A stretch of DNA of 64,000 nucleotides from the NCBI RefSeq assembly GCF_000971235.1, contig NZ_BBMB01000012.1, positions 152,138 through 216,137 on the forward strand. The letters run 5' to 3'. Positions within the stretch are counted from its first letter, which is position 1; each line of letters starts with the position of its first letter. Below are positions 34,917 to 43,958 of the stretch, one piece after another. Source of the DNA: Demequina subtropica (lineage in GTDB: Bacteria; Actinomycetota; Actinomycetes; Actinomycetales; Demequinaceae). Made by a program: the position numbers and the translations under genes. The notes under the pieces were generated by a model, which made no database searches, had not been told where the DNA came from, and saw nothing but the letters and a program-made list of their open reading frames with translations.

Positions 34917-35558
34917 ATGGCGGCACGGGAGTACGGCCAGTACTGCGGCGTCACACGAGCCGTCGAGCTCGTGGGCGAGCGCTGGGCCCTGCTCATCGTG
35001 CGCGACCTCCTGGTCGGGCCGCGCCGCTACGGAGAGCTCGCCGCGGGACTCCCCCGCATCCCGAGCAACATCCTGGCGGCGCGGCTCAAGGAGCTGCAGG
35101 CCGCAGGTGTGATCCGCCGCATCCCGCGCCTGCGGGTCGTGGTCTACGAGCTCACGCCGTACGGGCGCGAGCTCGAACCGGTGGTGCTGGCGCTCGGCGC
35201 CTGGGGGCTCCAGCATCTCGACGAGCCCCGCCCGGAGCAGATCGTCACCCCCGCGTCGATGGCGATAACGTTGCGGACGGCCTTCCGGCCGCTCGTCGCG
35301 GCGGGCCTGCCGGCGACCACGTACGGCGCCCGCTTCGACGATGCGCCGCTCCGGGTCCGCGTCGACGCCTCAGGGCTCGACCTCTCCCGGAAGGACGGCC
35401 CCGTGGACCTCCTGCTCGAGGCCAGCCCCGGCATCCACCGACTCGTCGCGGGCGATCTGGCCCCCGCGGCGGCGCTCGCGTCGGGGGCCGTCGGCATCCT
35501 CGCCGGCCCCGATGCCCTTCTCGCGCGCTTCGCCGAGACCTTCCGCCTCGCGGCGTGA
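34917..35558 (+). CDS. HxlR-family winged-helix transcriptional regulator with C-terminal SCP2-like extension
   Basis: 213 residues. Residues 1-95 are the HxlR winged helix: YGQYCGVTRAVELVGERWALLIVRDLLVGPRRYGEL and IPSNILAARLKELQAAGVI. Cys9 sits where redox-sensing HxlR proteins have their reactive cysteine. Residues about 105-213 form an added domain (RVDASGLDLSRKDGPVDLLLEA and after) resembling SCP2/sterol-carrier-like extensions found in some actinobacterial HxlR proteins. It is in an operon with the VOC gene and probably acts on the inverted repeat at 34418-34434. Confidence 0.85.
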   Translation: MAAREYGQYCGVTRAVELVGERWALLIVRDLLVGPRRYGELAAGLPRIPSNILAARLKELQAAGVIRRIPRLRVVVYELTPYGRELEPVVLALGAWGLQHLDEPRPEQIVTPASMAITLRTAFRPLVAAGLPATTYGARFDDAPLRVRVDASGLDLSRKDGPVDLLLEASPGIHRLVAGDLAPAAALASGAVGILAGPDALLARFAETFRLAA

Positions 35559-35640
35559 CGGCACGCGGGAATGGCGTGCGGATGCCCGACCGTTCCCTCT
35601 GAGGCGCGCACCGAGGCGACGCCGAGGGAGGGAGAGGGAC

Positions 35641-37212
35641 GTGAGCGAGAGCGCCGACACCGCACCCCCCAACAGCCCCTTCGGCTCGGAGGACGCGCTG
35701 CGCGCCGTGCCCCGGCCGGACGGTACCGCTCCCCTGGTGCTCGTGCTCGGCGCGACCGGGTACATCGGTGGACGCCTGGTGCCGCGGCTGCTCGCGGGCG
35801 GCTACCGCGTCCGCGTGCTCACGCGGTCCGCACGCCGGGTCCAGGCGCTGCCGTGGTCCGCCGACGTCGAGACGGTCGAGGGCGACGCCGCTGACCCCGA
35901 CGCGATGGATCGCGCCACGGACGACGTCGACCTCGTCTACCACCTGGTGCACTCGATGCACAGCGGCCGCGACTACGCACGGCTCGACCGGGCGATCGCC
36001 CACAACGTCGCCCGCGCGGCGACGGCGCACCACGTGGGGCGCCTCGTCTACCTTTCCGGGCTCCACCCCGACGGCGTCGAGCTGTCGGCGCACCTGGCCT
36101 CACGCCAGGAGGTCGGCGAGATCCTGCTCCGTTCGGGCACGCCGACGCTGGTGCTCCAGGCGGGCGTGGTGATCGGCTCGGGCTCGGCCTCGTTCGAGAT
36201 GATCCGCCACCTCACGGAGGTGCTGCCCTACATGCCGGCGCCGCGTTGGGTCCGCAACCTCATCCAGCCCATCGCGGTCCGCGACGTCCTCTACTACCTG
36301 CTTGCCGCTGCGAGAGCGGAGCCCCAGGCGCACGGCACGTACGACATCGGCGGCCCGGACGTCATGCGGTACTCGGAGATGATGAACGGGTACGCCGCCG
36401 TGGCCGGGCTGCCCCGCCGGGGCATCACCGCGCTGCCGGTGCTCACGCCCGGGCTGGCCTCGCACTGGGTCGGGCTGGTCACCCCCGTCCCCAGCCGGAT
36501 CGCGCGGCCCTTGGTGGAGTCGGTGCTGCACTCGTGCGTGGTGAAGGACGATGCGGTGGACGCCGTCATCCCGCCGCCGCCGGGCGGCCCGACCGGGTAC
36601 CGCGACGCGGTGCGCCTCGCGCTGGGCCGCATCGAGATCGACGATGTCGAGACCAGTTGGGTGGACGGACGCGTGCTGGGTGCGCCGAGCGATCCCATGC
36701 CCAGCGACCCGGACTGGGCGGGACGGACCGTGTTTAAGGACGCGCGCAGCAAGCCGACCACGGCGGACCCGGCCGAGGTCTGGAGGGTCATCACGGAGAT
36801 CGGGGGCGCGACCGGCTGGTACTCGGCCTCCGTGCTGTGGGCGGTGCGCGGGCTCATGGACAGGGTGGTCGGCGGGGTGGGCCAGCGCCGCGGGAGGCGC
36901 ACCCTCGCGGAGCCGCGCGTCGGCGACGCGATCGACGTGTGGCGCGTCGAGCACATCGAGCCCGGGCGCCTGCTGCGGTTGCGCGCCGAGATGCGCGTGC
37001 CCGGCCGCGCGTGGCTCGAGCTGGGCGTCGAGCCGGCAGCCGAGGGGGCGGTCTATCGTCAGCGGGCCGTCTTCTTCCCCCGCGGCCTCACGGGGCGCCT
37101 GTACTGGCTGTCGGTGCTGCCCTTCCACGGCCTCGTGTTCAGTGGCATGGTGAACCGCATCGTCGCGGAGGCGGAGCGCACCCAAGGCGCCGAAACTCAC
37201 CCCGGTTCCTGA
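35641..37212 (+). CDS. SDR-fold NAD(P)-binding protein fused to DUF2867
   Basis: 523 residues. N-terminal atypical short-chain dehydrogenase (LVLVLGATGYIGGRLVPRLLAGGYRV; residues about 30-330) related to NmrA/complex I NDUFA9-like proteins. The C-terminal about 150 residues (AEVWRVITEIGGATGWYSASVLWAVRGLMDRVVGG through WLELGVEP and FFPRGLTGRLYWLSVLPFH) are DUF2867, an SRPBCC-like domain. This pairing is a known actinobacterial and cyanobacterial architecture with unknown reaction. GTG 35641 follows GGGAGAGG. A GGTCCC/GGGACC hairpin lies 17 bases after the stop. Confidence 0.85.
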   Translation: MSESADTAPPNSPFGSEDALRAVPRPDGTAPLVLVLGATGYIGGRLVPRLLAGGYRVRVLTRSARRVQALPWSADVETVEGDAADPDAMDRATDDVDLVYHLVHSMHSGRDYARLDRAIAHNVARAATAHHVGRLVYLSGLHPDGVELSAHLASRQEVGEILLRSGTPTLVLQAGVVIGSGSASFEMIRHLTEVLPYMPAPRWVRNLIQPIAVRDVLYYLLAAARAEPQAHGTYDIGGPDVMRYSEMMNGYAAVAGLPRRGITALPVLTPGLASHWVGLVTPVPSRIARPLVESVLHSCVVKDDAVDAVIPPPPGGPTGYRDAVRLALGRIEIDDVETSWVDGRVLGAPSDPMPSDPDWAGRTVFKDARSKPTTADPAEVWRVITEIGGATGWYSASVLWAVRGLMDRVVGGVGQRRGRRTLAEPRVGDAIDVWRVEHIEPGRLLRLRAEMRVPGRAWLELGVEPAAEGAVYRQRAVFFPRGLTGRLYWLSVLPFHGLVFSGMVNRIVAEAERTQGAETHPGS

Positions 37213-37228
37213 CGCATCGTCCTTGCTC

Positions 37229-37245
37229 GGTCCCCCCGCGGGACC
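37229..37245 (+). terminator. Short GC hairpin after the SDR-DUF2867 gene
   Basis: GGTCCC (37229-37234) pairs with GGGACC (37240-37245) around a 5-base loop, just before the helicase promoter. Weak, no T-tract. Confidence 0.4.
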
Positions 37246-37254
37246 CAGGACGCC

Positions 37255-37266
37255 TACGGTGGTCAC
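37255..37266 (+). promoter_or_regulatory. Leaderless promoter -10 (TACGGT-N6-ATG)
   Basis: TACGGT at 37255-37260, spacer ggtcac, ATG at 37267. No Shine-Dalgarno is present. Confidence 0.6.
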
Positions 37267-39132
37267 ATGACCTCCGAGAACGTCGAGAACGACGCCGCCG
37301 ACGCGCCCACCCAGACCTTCGCCGACCTCGGCCTCGACGGACCGATCCTCAAGTCGCTCAAGTCCGTCGGGTACGAGACCCCGTCCGCCATCCAGGCGGA
37401 GACCATCCCGCTGCTGCTGTCCGGCCGCGACGTGGTCGGCCTCGCGCAGACCGGCACCGGCAAGACGGCCGCGTTCGCCCTGCCGATCCTCGCGCGACTC
37501 GACAAGTCCCAGAAGGCGCCCCAGGCGCTCGTGCTCGCCCCGACCCGCGAGCTCGCGCTGCAGGTCTGCGAGGCCTTCGAGCGTTATGCGGCGGACCTCA
37601 AGGGCGTCCACGTGCTCCCGGTCTACGGCGGCCAGGGCTACGGCGTGCAGCTGTCGGCGCTGCGCCGCGGCGTCCACGTGGTGGTCGGCACCCCCGGCCG
37701 CATCATGGACCACCTTGACAAGGGCACGCTCGACCTGTCCGAGCTGAAGTACCTGGTGCTCGACGAGGCCGACGAGATGCTGAAGATGGGCTTCGCCGAG
37801 GACGTCGAGACCATCCTCGCGTCGACGCCGGACGACAAGCAGGTGGCGCTGTTCTCCGCGACGATGCCCACCCAGATCCGCCGGCTGTCGCAGCGCTACC
37901 TACACGAGCCTGCGGAGGTCACGGTCAAGCGCAAGACCACCACGTCCGCGAACATCACGCAGCGCTACCTGGTGGTGGCGTATCAGCAGAAGATGGACGC
38001 CCTCACACGCCTGCTCGAGGTCGAGAACTTCGAGGCGATGATCGTCTTCACGCGCACCAAGAACGACACCGAGACCGTCGCGGAGCGCCTCCGTGCGCGA
38101 GGTCTCGCGGCCGCTGCGATCAGCGGCGACGTCGCCCAGGCCCAGCGCGAGCGCACCATCAAGCAGCTCAAGGACGGCAAGCTCGACATCCTGGTCGCGA
38201 CCGACGTCGCGGCGCGAGGCCTCGACGTGGAGCGCATCACCCACGTGGTGAACTTCGACATCCCGATCGACACCGAGTCCTACGTCCACCGCGTGGGCCG
38301 CACCGGCCGTGCGGGCCGCACCGGCGACGCGATCAGCTTCATCACGCCGCGCGAGCGCCGGATGCTCACGGCGATCGAGAAGGCGACGCGCCAGCCGCTC
38401 ACCGAGATGCACTGGCCCTCGGCGGACGAGGTCAACGCGACGCGCCTCGCGCGCTTCGACGACTCCATCACCGCGGCGCTCGAGCAGAGCGACCGCATCA
38501 GCCGGTTCCGCGACATCATTGCCCACTACGTCGAGCACCACGACGTCCCGGAGGCCGACGTCGCCGCGGCGCTCGCGGTGGTCGCCCAGGGCGAGACGCC
38601 CCTGCTGCTCGACCCGGCCGACGAGCCCAAGCGTGCATCGTTCGCCCCCGACCGCGGCTCCCGCGATCGCGGGAGGGACGATGCGCGGGGCGCCGGTCGC
38701 GACGAGCGCGGCGGGCGCGCGGGGCGCGGCCCGAGCGAGGGCTTCACCACGTACCGCATCGAGGTGGGCAAGCGTCACAAGGTCGAGCCCCGGCAGATCG
38801 TCGGCGCGCTCGCGAACGAGGGCGGCCTGGCCCGCGGCGACTTCGGCAAGATCACGATCCTGCCCGAGTTCTCCCTGGTGGAGCTGCCCTCGACGCTCCC
38901 GCCCTCGGCGCTTCAGCGGCTCGGCGGGACGCGCATCTCCGGGCGCCTCATCGACATCCGTGAGGACGCCGGTGGCCCCTCGCGCGGCGGCCCGCGCGGC
39001 GGCCGCTCCGGCGGGGACCGCGGCGGCCGGTACGGCGGCGAGCGCGGTGGGCGCTACGGCAACGACCGTGGCTCGCGCGACGACCGAGGCGGCCGCGGCG
39101 ATCGCGGCCCCCGCAAGCCGCGCTGGGACTGA
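37267..39132 (+). CDS. deaD: DEAD-box ATP-dependent RNA helicase (DeaD/CsdA type)
   Basis: 621 residues. Q motif FADLGLDGPILKSLKSVGYETPSAIQ, Walker A AQTGTGKTAA, PTRELALQV, DEAD motif VLDEADEML, SAT in ALFSATMP, and motif VI HRVGRTGRAGR. A dimerisation-type linker and a DbpA-like RNA-binding domain (TTYRIEVGKRHKVEPRQIVGALANEGG, residues about 495-570) follow. The end is an RGG/Arg-Gly-Asp-rich disordered tail. It unwinds RNA structures in ribosome assembly, cold adaptation and mRNA decay. A very stable terminator follows. Confidence 0.95.
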   Translation: MTSENVENDAADAPTQTFADLGLDGPILKSLKSVGYETPSAIQAETIPLLLSGRDVVGLAQTGTGKTAAFALPILARLDKSQKAPQALVLAPTRELALQVCEAFERYAADLKGVHVLPVYGGQGYGVQLSALRRGVHVVVGTPGRIMDHLDKGTLDLSELKYLVLDEADEMLKMGFAEDVETILASTPDDKQVALFSATMPTQIRRLSQRYLHEPAEVTVKRKTTTSANITQRYLVVAYQQKMDALTRLLEVENFEAMIVFTRTKNDTETVAERLRARGLAAAAISGDVAQAQRERTIKQLKDGKLDILVATDVAARGLDVERITHVVNFDIPIDTESYVHRVGRTGRAGRTGDAISFITPRERRMLTAIEKATRQPLTEMHWPSADEVNATRLARFDDSITAALEQSDRISRFRDIIAHYVEHHDVPEADVAAALAVVAQGETPLLLDPADEPKRASFAPDRGSRDRGRDDARGAGRDERGGRAGRGPSEGFTTYRIEVGKRHKVEPRQIVGALANEGGLARGDFGKITILPEFSLVELPSTLPPSALQRLGGTRISGRLIDIREDAGGPSRGGPRGGRSGGDRGGRYGGERGGRYGNDRGSRDDRGGRGDRGPRKPRWD

Positions 39133-39141
39133 GGACTGGGC

Positions 39142-39178
39142 GCGGTGCGGGCGCCCGGGATCCGGGCGCCCGCACCGC
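39142..39178. terminator. Perfect 17-bp hairpin between convergent genes
   Basis: GCGGTGCGGGCGCCCGG (39142-39158) pairs exactly with its complement at 39162-39178 around a 3-base GAT loop. It starts 9 bases after the helicase stop and abuts the stop codon of the opposite gene, so it can end transcripts from both sides. Confidence 0.85.
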
Positions 39179-40852
39179 TCAGTTCGCGACGGGCGAGAAC
39201 GTGTCGTAGGCCTCGATGACGGTGCGCACCCGTGCCATGGCCTCATCGCTCAGCCCCGCGTCCCCGGTGACCTGGTGCAGCGCATCGACGGCGACGTTGC
39301 CGTACTTGTGGCCGGCGTCCTCCGGAACCGCGGTGGACAGGATGAGGTCGATCATGCCCTGGAACGCGGTGACCACGGGGATCCACACCATGTCGTTGGA
39401 CACGGACGCGGACCGCTGGCCCTCCTGGAGCCACGCGGGCTCCGACCAGATGACGCTGGGCCCGATCCACACGATCGGGTCCGTGCCGTGCTGGAGGTAC
39501 GCGATGCGCGTCTCCTCCCAGGGTCCGTCAAGGGTCTCCAAGCCGCCCCACGCATCGGCCCATCGCACATGGAGGCCCTCCTCGAGGACCGGGAGGGAGT
39601 AGGGGCTGCCCGCATCCCGCGCATCCTGCGCCGCGCTCCAGACCGGGGTGAACGAGGGCGTGCCGGCGAGCACCGCGCCCTCGGTGGAGGCGAGCAGGTC
39701 GTTGACGTCGCTGTACGCCGACTGGATGCCGAAGCTGCCCAGGCTCAGCCCGTAGACCACCAGCTGCGGACGGTCGCCTTCGGGAAGCCCCTCCCACCAG
39801 GCGGTCACCGCCTCGACAAGCGCGGTGGTGCCGTCCTGCGACAGGTCGGGCGTGAGGATCGCCGAGATCGGGCTGCCCGTCGCGCCGTACTGCATCGCGA
39901 CCAGCGCGGTGTCCCCCGCGTGCAGGTACTCGAAGCCGTCGATCGCGGCCGGATCGAGCCATCCGGAACCCGTGGTGCCCGCGATCATCAGCACGGAGCG
40001 GTCCGCCGCGCCGGTGCGCTCGAGCTCCTCGACGGCGAGAGCGGCGCGCTCCTCGAACGAGCCGGGGACGTCGACGCCCACGTAGACGCGGATCGGGTCC
40101 ATGGCGTCCAGCCCCGTGACCGCCGCGATCTCGTCGCGCGTGGGGCCGCCACCCACGATCTTCGCGCCGGCCTGACCCACCTGATCCCACGCGATGAGGC
40201 TCTCCTCGCTGCCCGAGCGCAGCGCGCTCGTGGGCTGGGGATACTCGGGGTCGTACTGGCGGTTCTTGCTCTCGGACGCGACGGTGAGCAGGAAGGACAG
40301 GAGGGACAGCCCGATCGAGAACACGGCGAGCATCGCCACCACCGTGCCTGCGCCAGTCATGGTCGTGTGCGCGCGGGGGCGCGTCTCTCGCCACGGCATG
40401 CGCGGCTCCACGAGCGCGTGAAGGCGGCGGTACCCGCGCGCGACGCCGTTGCCGATCGCGAAGGCGAGCCACGCGCCGAGCAGGTATCCGATGCCCGCGA
40501 CCAGCCAGTCGAAGCCGCTCGTGTCGGGCATGCCGACCGCCTCGCGCACCGAGTTCTGCCAGCCGATCGCGAACGGCATGATCACCGCAGCGCCCACCAG
40601 GCCGATGAGCGCGACGATCCAGACCTGCGCCTCCGCGGCGGCGGGGAGCCGGCCGCGCGACAGCCGCGCGATCCCCCGCCATGCGACCACGCCGATGCCG
40701 TAGCCGACCGCGAACGCGAGGCCGGACACGAAGCCCTGGCCCCAAGCCGGGCGCGGCAGCAGCGACGGCGTGAGCGACAGGGCCACCGCGATCAGGCCGA
40801 CCGTAGCCCCGGCGATGTCGAGCCGGGCCTTCATGCGTGACATCCCGATCAC
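39179..40852 (-). CDS. Membrane-bound alpha/beta-hydrolase (Abhydrolase_9 type)
   Basis: 557 residues. The N-terminal about 210 residues form five hydrophobic helices (VGLIAVALSLTPSLLPRPAWGQGFVSGLAFAVGYG and others; Abhydrolase_9_N). The C-terminal about 290 residues are an alpha/beta-hydrolase outside or inside the membrane, with EIAAVTGLDAMDPIRVYVGVD and the nucleophile elbow VVYGLSLGSFG. Actinobacteria-specific family of unknown substrate, often guessed to be lipases/esterases. GTG 40852 follows GAGGGAGGACGCCT, a good Shine-Dalgarno; ATG 40843 and 40834 are alternatives. Confidence 0.85.
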   Translation of the reverse strand: MIGMSRMKARLDIAGATVGLIAVALSLTPSLLPRPAWGQGFVSGLAFAVGYGIGVVAWRGIARLSRGRLPAAAEAQVWIVALIGLVGAAVIMPFAIGWQNSVREAVGMPDTSGFDWLVAGIGYLLGAWLAFAIGNGVARGYRRLHALVEPRMPWRETRPRAHTTMTGAGTVVAMLAVFSIGLSLLSFLLTVASESKNRQYDPEYPQPTSALRSGSEESLIAWDQVGQAGAKIVGGGPTRDEIAAVTGLDAMDPIRVYVGVDVPGSFEERAALAVEELERTGAADRSVLMIAGTTGSGWLDPAAIDGFEYLHAGDTALVAMQYGATGSPISAILTPDLSQDGTTALVEAVTAWWEGLPEGDRPQLVVYGLSLGSFGIQSAYSDVNDLLASTEGAVLAGTPSFTPVWSAAQDARDAGSPYSLPVLEEGLHVRWADAWGGLETLDGPWEETRIAYLQHGTDPIVWIGPSVIWSEPAWLQEGQRSASVSNDMVWIPVVTAFQGMIDLILSTAVPEDAGHKYGNVAVDALHQVTGDAGLSDEAMARVRTVIEAYDTFSPVAN

Positions 40853-40956
40853 AGGCGTCCTCCCTCGTTGACGCCACACTAGCGGGCGTGATGCCCGGTA
40901 TGTCGCACGTGACGATGCGGTCCTTCCGGCACCGGCGGACCGCCCCCAACCTTCGG

Positions 40957-40969
40957 TAGGATTGAGCGG
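40957..40969 (+). promoter_or_regulatory. Leaderless-type -10 (TAGGAT-N7-GTG)
   Basis: TAGGAT at 40957-40962, spacer tgagcgg, GTG at 40970; no Shine-Dalgarno. Confidence 0.55.
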
Positions 40970-42493
40970 GTGTCCACACCCGCCTCGTCCCCCGCCGGAC
41001 GGCACCAGATCGACCCCGATGAGCTCGCGACCACGCTGCGCGTCCTGGCCTCGCTGAGCGACGTCGACGAGTCGGACCCCGACTTCGTCACGGTCCGCAA
41101 CGCCACAGCGGCGATGATCAAGGCCGTCAAGGCGAGCCGCCGGCGCGAACGGCGCAACGCGATCAACGTGGCCGACTCCGCCATCGTGGCGGCGACCGCG
41201 ACCGGCGCCTCCGACCGCATTGACGATGAGACGCGAGGGCTCACGCTCGAGGCTCGCGCGGCGACGCCGACCGTCGGCACATACACGAAGGCGCGTCCCT
41301 GCTACATCTGCAAGCAGAAGTACACGCAGGTCGACGCGTTCTATCACCAGCTGTGCCCGGCCTGCGCGGAGACGGGCCACCTCAAGCGCCACGCGAGCAC
41401 GGACCTGCGCGGCCGTCGCGCGCTGCTCACCGGCGGACGCGCGAAGATCGGCATGCACATCGCGTTGCGACTCCTGCGTGACGGCGCCGACCTCACCGTG
41501 ACCACGCGCTTCCCGCGCGACGCCGTGCGCCGCTTCGCCACCATGCCGGACGCCGCCGAGTGGCTGCACCGCCTCACGGTGGTGGGGCTCGACCTGCGCG
41601 ACCCCGCCCAGGTGGTCGCGCTCGCCGACTCGGTCGCTGCCGGAGGACCGCTCGACATCCTCATCAACAACGCCGCGCAGACCGTGCGGCGCTCCCCCGG
41701 CGCCTACGCGCCGCTCGCCGATGCCGAGGAGGTGCCGCTCGCGCCGGGACTGTGGCCCGAGGGTGCGGGGCCGCGTCTGCTGACGCTGGGGCGCACCCAC
41801 GACGCGCATCCGCTCAGCATCGAGTCCTCGGTCGCCACGCACCCGCTTCTCGCTTCGGCTCACCTGGCCGAGACGGGCGCGCAGCAGGAGGCCCAGCGGC
41901 TCACGGCCCTGGCGCTCGCGCCGGGGTCCTCGTCGCTCGAGAAGCTCGCGGATGGCACCGCCATCGATGCGGGCGGGCTGGTGCCCGACCTGCACGACAC
42001 CAACTCGTGGATCCAGGCCGTCGGCGAGGTCACCCCGATGGAGCTCCTCGAGGTGCAGCTGTGCAACTCGACCGCGCCGTTCATCCTCATCAACCGCCTG
42101 CGGCCCCGCCTCGCGGAGGCGGCCGCCGCATCGTCCTCCGGGCGCGCCTACGTGGTGAACGTGTCCGCGATGGAGGGCGTGTTCGAGCGCGGCTACAAGG
42201 GACCGGGGCACCCGCACACCAACATGGCGAAGGCGGCGCTCAACATGCTGACGCGCACCAGCGCGCGGGAGATGTTCGAGTCCGACCAGATCCTCATGAC
42301 CAGCGTGGACACCGGCTGGATCACCGACGAGCGCCCGCACCCGACCAAGGTGCGGCTCGCGGAGGAAGGCTTCCACGCGCCGCTCGACCTGGTGGACGGG
42401 GCCGCGCGCGTCTACGACCCGGTGGTGCGCGGCGAGGCGGGCGAGGATCTGTTCGGGGTGTTCCTCAAGGACTACGCGCCGTCCAAGTGGTGA
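40970..42493 (+). CDS. Short-chain dehydrogenase with N-terminal Cys4 zinc-ribbon-like extension
   Basis: 507 residues. Residues 1-100 are helical and charged. A Cys4 cluster follows (CYICKQKY, then LCPACAETG, about residues 110-137) that probably binds zinc. From about 145 it is an SDR: GRRALLTGGRAKIGMHIALRLLRDGADLTVTTRF (nucleotide site TGGRxKIG instead of TGxxxGIG), DILINNAAQTVRR, YVVNVSAMEGVF, and the helix GPGHPHTNMAKAALNMLTRTSA, where the expected Tyr of YxxxK is not obvious (HPHTNMAKAA). The catalytic Tyr may therefore be displaced or absent. A function beyond oxidoreduction is possible. Confidence 0.75.
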   Translation: MSTPASSPAGRHQIDPDELATTLRVLASLSDVDESDPDFVTVRNATAAMIKAVKASRRRERRNAINVADSAIVAATATGASDRIDDETRGLTLEARAATPTVGTYTKARPCYICKQKYTQVDAFYHQLCPACAETGHLKRHASTDLRGRRALLTGGRAKIGMHIALRLLRDGADLTVTTRFPRDAVRRFATMPDAAEWLHRLTVVGLDLRDPAQVVALADSVAAGGPLDILINNAAQTVRRSPGAYAPLADAEEVPLAPGLWPEGAGPRLLTLGRTHDAHPLSIESSVATHPLLASAHLAETGAQQEAQRLTALALAPGSSSLEKLADGTAIDAGGLVPDLHDTNSWIQAVGEVTPMELLEVQLCNSTAPFILINRLRPRLAEAAAASSSGRAYVVNVSAMEGVFERGYKGPGHPHTNMAKAALNMLTRTSAREMFESDQILMTSVDTGWITDERPHPTKVRLAEEGFHAPLDLVDGAARVYDPVVRGEAGEDLFGVFLKDYAPSKW

Positions 42494-42513
42494 GGCGGAC
42501 GGACCGCTCGTGT

Positions 42514-43704
42514 TCAGCCGAAGACGTCGCCCACGGTCTTCCACGTCTCGGCATCGACCGCCTTGCCGAGCGCGTTGAGGACGATCGGGAACAGCAGGAT
42601 CGCGTTCCGGACCGTGAACCGCCGCCTGACCGTGGTGTCCACGGGCCACGTCGGCATCTCGGCGATCTGAGCGCCGCGGGCGCGGATCGCCGAGATCTGC
42701 GACCTCAACGTCGCACGCGTCGCATCGTCATAGGCGCCCCGGAGCTCGTCCTCGAGCTCGACCAGCTCCTTGCTCTCGCGATCCGCTTTGCTCTCGAGGA
42801 CGCGCTTCTGGGCCGTCATCGACCGGTGGAACGCGACCATTGGAAGGATGAACGCCGCGATCTCCAACGCGATCGCCACCGGAAGCAGGGCGAAGTACCA
42901 GTCGCCCCAGCCGGTCCCGAGGTGTGCGAACCCGGCCATCGCCGCCCATCCCGACTTGCCGACGGCCGCCAGGGACTTGCCCCACAGGACCAGGACCAGC
43001 CACACGGCCGGGACGGCGACGACCGCCGCCTGCTTGAGGAAGAGGTCGCCGACGGGCCTCATCCCTGCCGCGCCGTCACCGTGGCCTGGCTGCACCGTGA
43101 GCGTCCATTGCGCCCCTCGTTGGATGCGCCCACCCAGCATCGCGATCCCGAGGACCACCCCGGTCGCACGGCCGACCAGGTAGCCGGCGAGGCACGCAAG
43201 CAGGATCTCGGCCAGGTTGTTCGCCTTGTCCGCGACCACTGTCGCTTCCGCTTCAGTCGCCACCACCGCGCGGGTCAGGAATCCCCCGCCGATCGCTCCC
43301 GCCACGAGGGGCCCCAGCAGCCTGCCGATCATGTCCCCAGCCCGCGCCGTCCTCTTGCCGAGCTCGTCGGCCGGCCCCTCGAGCACGCCTCTGACCACCA
43401 GCCTCTCGACGCAGCGCTCGGCGGCACCGACGAGCCTGTACGCCCACGGGAGCCCCAGGCAGACGGCAAGCGTCCCGCTGACCCAGACCCAGTCCCAGGA
43501 CCCGGGAAGCCCGCGGGTGGTCGCCTCGGTCAGCGCGACCGCGACGATCCCTGCGCCGAGCATCGCCCACGGGTGCGCACCGATCCACCGCTCGACCCGT
43601 GCGCTCGCACCGAAGAATCGCCCCGCCGGGCCACCGTCATGAGGCGCCTCGATCCAGTTCATCAGCTTCTCGACGAGCGTGGCTCGACGTGCGCCGCCGC
43701 TCAC
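42514..43704 (-). CDS. Polytopic membrane protein of unknown function
   Basis: 396 residues. GTG 43704 has GGGGAG 8 bases upstream. About six to seven hydrophobic segments (AMLGAGIVAVALTEATTRGL, WVSGTLAVCLGLPWAYRLVGAAE, EILLACLAGYLVGRATGVVLGIAMLGG, AAVVAVPAVWLVLVLW, YFALLPVAIALEIAAFILPMVAF). The segments are separated by a central amphipathic stretch, then a coiled coil (residues about 305-350, AQKRVLESKADRESKELVELEDELRGAYDD) and a basic C-terminal part. No family recognised. It is convergent with the SDR gene. Confidence 0.6.
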   Translation of the reverse strand: MSGGARRATLVEKLMNWIEAPHDGGPAGRFFGASARVERWIGAHPWAMLGAGIVAVALTEATTRGLPGSWDWVWVSGTLAVCLGLPWAYRLVGAAERCVERLVVRGVLEGPADELGKRTARAGDMIGRLLGPLVAGAIGGGFLTRAVVATEAEATVVADKANNLAEILLACLAGYLVGRATGVVLGIAMLGGRIQRGAQWTLTVQPGHGDGAAGMRPVGDLFLKQAAVVAVPAVWLVLVLWGKSLAAVGKSGWAAMAGFAHLGTGWGDWYFALLPVAIALEIAAFILPMVAFHRSMTAQKRVLESKADRESKELVELEDELRGAYDDATRATLRSQISAIRARGAQIAEMPTWPVDTTVRRRFTVRNAILLFPIVLNALGKAVDAETWKTVGDVFG

Positions 43705-43946
43705 GATCCACGCTCCCCGAGTCCGTCGATCTGCCAGCACGCAGGTGGGGTGGAGACCGCGCGCGCCGCGACCCCGACCGCAGGTCGCCGCCCACGCGTC
43801 ATGACGCCGTTCGGCCACAGCCCTGATGCGGCATTCGCACCTGGCTCCCGCGCGGACCGCGATACGCCCATCCTTCGAATCTACCCGCGGGGCCGTCGGC
43901 CCGGCGGGCGCCCCTGAGCCGCTGCCCATCGGGCGGCGGCCGTGAC

Positions 43947-43958
43947 TAGCATCGCCCC
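43947..43958 (+). promoter_or_regulatory. Leaderless promoter -10 (TAGCAT-N6-ATG)
   Basis: TAGCAT at 43947-43952, spacer cgcccc, ATG at 43959. The spacer is identical to that at 5281-5286. Confidence 0.65.
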
